A DNA stretch of 9,039 bases, taken from Chloroflexota bacterium. Lineage in GTDB: Bacteria > Chloroflexota > Anaerolineae > Anaerolineales > UBA11579. A program made the position numbers and the translations under genes. Positions 7,582 through 9,039 of this stretch are shown piece after piece. Position 1 is the first letter of the stretch. The number at the start of each line of letters is the position of its first letter. The notes below the pieces were generated by a model, which saw nothing but the letters and a program-made list of their open reading frames with translations, was not told where the DNA came from and did no database searches. The stretch spans positions 1-9,039 of the forward strand of contig DNGN01000196.1 in the NCBI GenBank assembly GCA_003486225.1, read 5' to 3'.

Positions 7582-8316
7582 TTATATCAACCCACGCCAG
7601 ATGAGGTTGACGATAAAAATGATTTGAATGGCATCATATAGATAATGGGCGACCACAAGATGGAAGACGCGCCCAAAACGCAGGTACCACAGCACCATAA
7701 CCAGGCCATTGAGCGTTACAGAGATTATTCCCGCGGGGCCTTGCCGGATATGATTGAGGCCAAACAAAGCAGCCGACAGAAAGACCCCGATCCCAAGCCA
7801 CAGCTTTGAAGAGGAGATATTCCTCCAGCGGGTGATGAAGAATATGCGGGTCAGTTCTTCGGAGCCTGCCACACCAATGAACAAGATCGGGCCGAGGAAC
7901 AAAGCCAACAGCCATGGATTTGCAGCCAGCGTTTCAAATAATTGGCTAAATCCACTCTCGCTATCCGAAGCACGATGGGCATATTTGGCAATTATGGGAT
8001 CAAAAACGATCTTCATAGAAAAGGTGATGCCAACCAGGATAATGCCGCCGGCTAAATCCTTCCACCAGGTACCGGGCTTAAGGTTGAGGGCCTTGGGCTT
8101 TTCCCCACACAGGAACCACAGGACAAGCAAGAGCACGGCAAGCACCAGCAATGTATAGAGCCCGGCGTAGATCAGGTAGCCCTCGCTGCTTGCCGCTCCG
8201 CTGCCTAACTGGACAAAGAAAACTGCCAGCGGCAGGCTGTAACCAAGGACGATCGCCAATGCTTGAGCCCAGCGAGTTCGCTGCCAGGGCTTGCGTAAAT
8301 CAACAGATGTTTCCAT
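7582..8316 (-). CDS. CPBP family intramembrane protease with variant first motif
   Basis: The product is a 244-residue membrane protein from ATG at 8316. An in-frame ATG at 8364 would add 16 residues, but AAAGGAG at 8323-8329 lies six bases before 8316 and decides for the shorter form. Hydrophobic segments are near 19-37, 47-70, 88-106, 135-151, 170-186, 194-212 and 217-238. Motif 2 is F185-G-L-N-H189 and motif 3 is H224-Y-L-Y-D228, both fitting the CPBP pattern. Motif 1 reads SEELTRIFFITR (152-163), giving E153-E154-x-x-R157, one residue shorter than the usual EExxxR. With one gap it aligns well with EELxFRGFLLxR. It may be an active variant or a divergent member. It is the first gene of the leftward operon, 25 bases before the second CPBP gene. 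The low identity of the two by eye argues against recent duplication. Confidence 0.82.
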   Translation of the reverse strand: METSVDLRKPWQRTRWAQALAIVLGYSLPLAVFFVQLGSGAASSEGYLIYAGLYTLLVLAVLLLVLWFLCGEKPKALNLKPGTWWKDLAGGIILVGITFSMKIVFDPIIAKYAHRASDSESGFSQLFETLAANPWLLALFLGPILFIGVAGSEELTRIFFITRWRNISSSKLWLGIGVFLSAALFGLNHIRQGPAGIISVTLNGLVMVLWYLRFGRVFHLVVAHYLYDAIQIIFIVNLIWRGLI

Positions 8317-8322
8317 AAGATA

Positions 8323-8329
8323 CTCCTTT
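8323..8329 (-). promoter_or_regulatory. Ribosome binding site fixing the start of the variant CPBP gene
   Basis: AAAGGAG on the - strand lies six bases before ATG at 8316. It falls inside the longer reading frame that would begin at 8364, so it argues for 8316 as the true start. Confidence 0.75.
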
Positions 8330-8366
8330 CTGAGAAAAGAGTAGCATGCTGGGACGAAAATCACAC

Positions 8367-8396
8367 GAGGCCAGGGGAATGTTTCAAACTGGCCTC
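8367..8396 (-). repeat. 8-bp perfect inverted repeat in the CPBP operon leader
   Basis: GAGGCCAG (8367-8374) and CTGGCCTC (8389-8396) are perfect inverted repeats separated by 14 bases, about 50-80 bases before the first CPBP start codon. It could be a dyad operator (for example for a dimeric regulator) or a leader hairpin. On the - strand it is followed by GTGTGATTTTC, a poor T-run for a terminator. I found no convincing -35/-10 pair around it. Confidence 0.4.
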
Positions 8397-8450
8397 CAGG
8401 CTGAAATTTAACCTATCCCAAGAAAGTGTATTAAGGTGTACGGTTGATGA

Positions 8451-8508
8451 AAAAACCCTCAAAAATCCCCCCCGGAGTCATGTATCGCAAGGCAGGTATC
8501 TGCCTGCC
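8451..8508 (-). terminator. Hairpin plus T-tracts after the response regulator gene
   Basis: GGCAGG (8491-8496) and CCTGCC (8503-8508) form a 6-bp GC-rich stem with a 6-base loop, starting four bases after the regulator stop on the - strand. No T-run follows directly. T5 (8465-8461) and T6 (8455-8450) come about 25-40 bases later, after a G7 tract. It may be a weak or Rho-dependent end, allowing some read-through into the CPBP genes. Confidence 0.3.
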
Positions 8509-8511
8509 GGG

Positions 8512-9039
8512 CTACTCGCGGTCTACAATCCCTTCCTGCCAGGCGAACACTGCTGCCTGGGTGCGGTCTGCCAGATGAAGTTTGCTGAGAATATTGCTGA
8601 CATGGCCTTTGACCGTTCCGATGCTGATGACCAGGTCATCAGCTATTTTCTGGTTCGTAAAGCCCCTGGCGATCAGGGAAAGCACTTCCACCTCCCGCTC
8701 CGTCAATTCTGTAAACAGGCGGGCTTTGTCTGTTTGCTTGTGGCTGAACTGCTTGATCAGGCGAGCCGCCACGCGTGGATGCAGGGTAGCTTCCCCTTTG
8801 GCAGCCCGGCGAATGGCTTCAACCAGTTCGGTGGCTTTTACATCCTTCAGCAAATAGGAAATCGCTCCAGCCTGCAGAGCCGGAAAAATATGTTCATCCT
8901 CATGAAAGGAGGTCAAAATTATGATCTGGGTGCGCGGGCTGACATCTTTTACTTTGCGGGTGGCTTGCACGCCATCCATTTCAGGCATGACCAGGTCCAT
9001 CAAAACCACATCCGGAACAAATTCGCGCGCTAAGCGTAC
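8512..9039 (-). CDS. NarL/LuxR-type response regulator, N-terminus cut by window edge
   Basis: The frame is open to the right edge, giving 175 residues. A GTG at 9009 is internal to the receiver domain and cannot be the start. The receiver domain is visible from its third strand. VVLMDLVMPEMDG carries the phospho-acceptor Asp at visible residue 15, followed by T43 (IIILTS) and K65 (SYLLKD), the conserved switch residues. Residues about 110-172 form a LuxR-type helix-turn-helix (LTEREVEVLSLIARGFTNQKIA, then TVKGHVSNILSKLHLADR), which would bind DNA as a dimer after phosphorylation. About 45 N-terminal residues are missing. A cognate histidine kinase is expected farther upstream but is not in the window. 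It ends 195 bases before the first CPBP start, in the same direction. LiaR/DesR/NarL-like subfamilies are all possible. Confidence 0.93.
   Translation of the reverse strand, partial: VRLAREFVPDVVLMDLVMPEMDGVQATRKVKDVSPRTQIIILTSFHEDEHIFPALQAGAISYLLKDVKATELVEAIRRAAKGEATLHPRVAARLIKQFSHKQTDKARLFTELTEREVEVLSLIARGFTNQKIADDLVISIGTVKGHVSNILSKLHLADRTQAAVFAWQEGIVDRE

Noticed and set aside
8512..9009. GTG at 9009 as the start of the response regulator
   Set aside because: It would begin within the strand just before the phospho-acceptor Asp. The frame stays open to the edge with typical receiver residues upstream (REFVPDVVLMD).
8575..9033. 152-codon + strand ORF opposite the response regulator
   Set aside because: The - strand frame has unmistakable receiver and LuxR-type motifs. 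The opposite frame is a by-product of its codon usage.

Overview
The window looks like a stretch of bacterial chromosome of moderate GC, most probably from a Chloroflexota (Anaerolineae-like) organism. That placement is an inference from protein style: an HlyD-type adaptor next to fused LolD-like ATPases, a DUF5661 protein, and several CPBP proteases. No rRNA or other phylogenetic marker is present. No tRNA, CRISPR array, insertion sequence or phage gene was seen.

Left part (1-4873, + strand): an ABC export operon whose beginning lies outside the window. It contains the C-terminal part of an HlyD/MacA-like adaptor, then a 651-residue protein carrying two LolD/MacB-type ATPase domains and a C-terminal cyclic-nucleotide-binding-like domain. 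Last comes an 804-residue permease with two FtsX-like halves. The ATPase and permease genes overlap by ATGA, so they are probably translationally coupled. Together they would form a MacB/LolCDE-like machine in which both ATPases and both permease halves are fused. A stem-loop followed by a T-run after the permease probably ends the transcript.

Middle part (4874-5812): a 377-base non-coding gap, then a single + strand gene of the DUF5661 family with its own possible promoter. A hairpin overlapping the end of that gene is followed by T residues on the - strand and is a plausible terminator for the operon arriving from the right.

Right part (5813-9039, - strand): read in the direction of transcription, the first gene is the C-terminal part of a NarL/LuxR-type response regulator, cut by the window edge. 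After a 195-base leader region with inverted repeats come three closely packed genes. These are a CPBP-family intramembrane protease with an unusual first motif, a second CPBP protease with a canonical EExxxR/H/HxxxN set, and a small two-TM protein with an extracytoplasmic domain that I do not recognise. The spacing (25 bases, then an 8-base overlap) supports one operon.

The most interesting points are the ABC ATPase fused to a cNMP-type sensor domain, the asymmetric signature motifs in its two ATPase halves, an in-register C7 tract between those halves, and the two-protease plus two-TM operon beside a response regulator.
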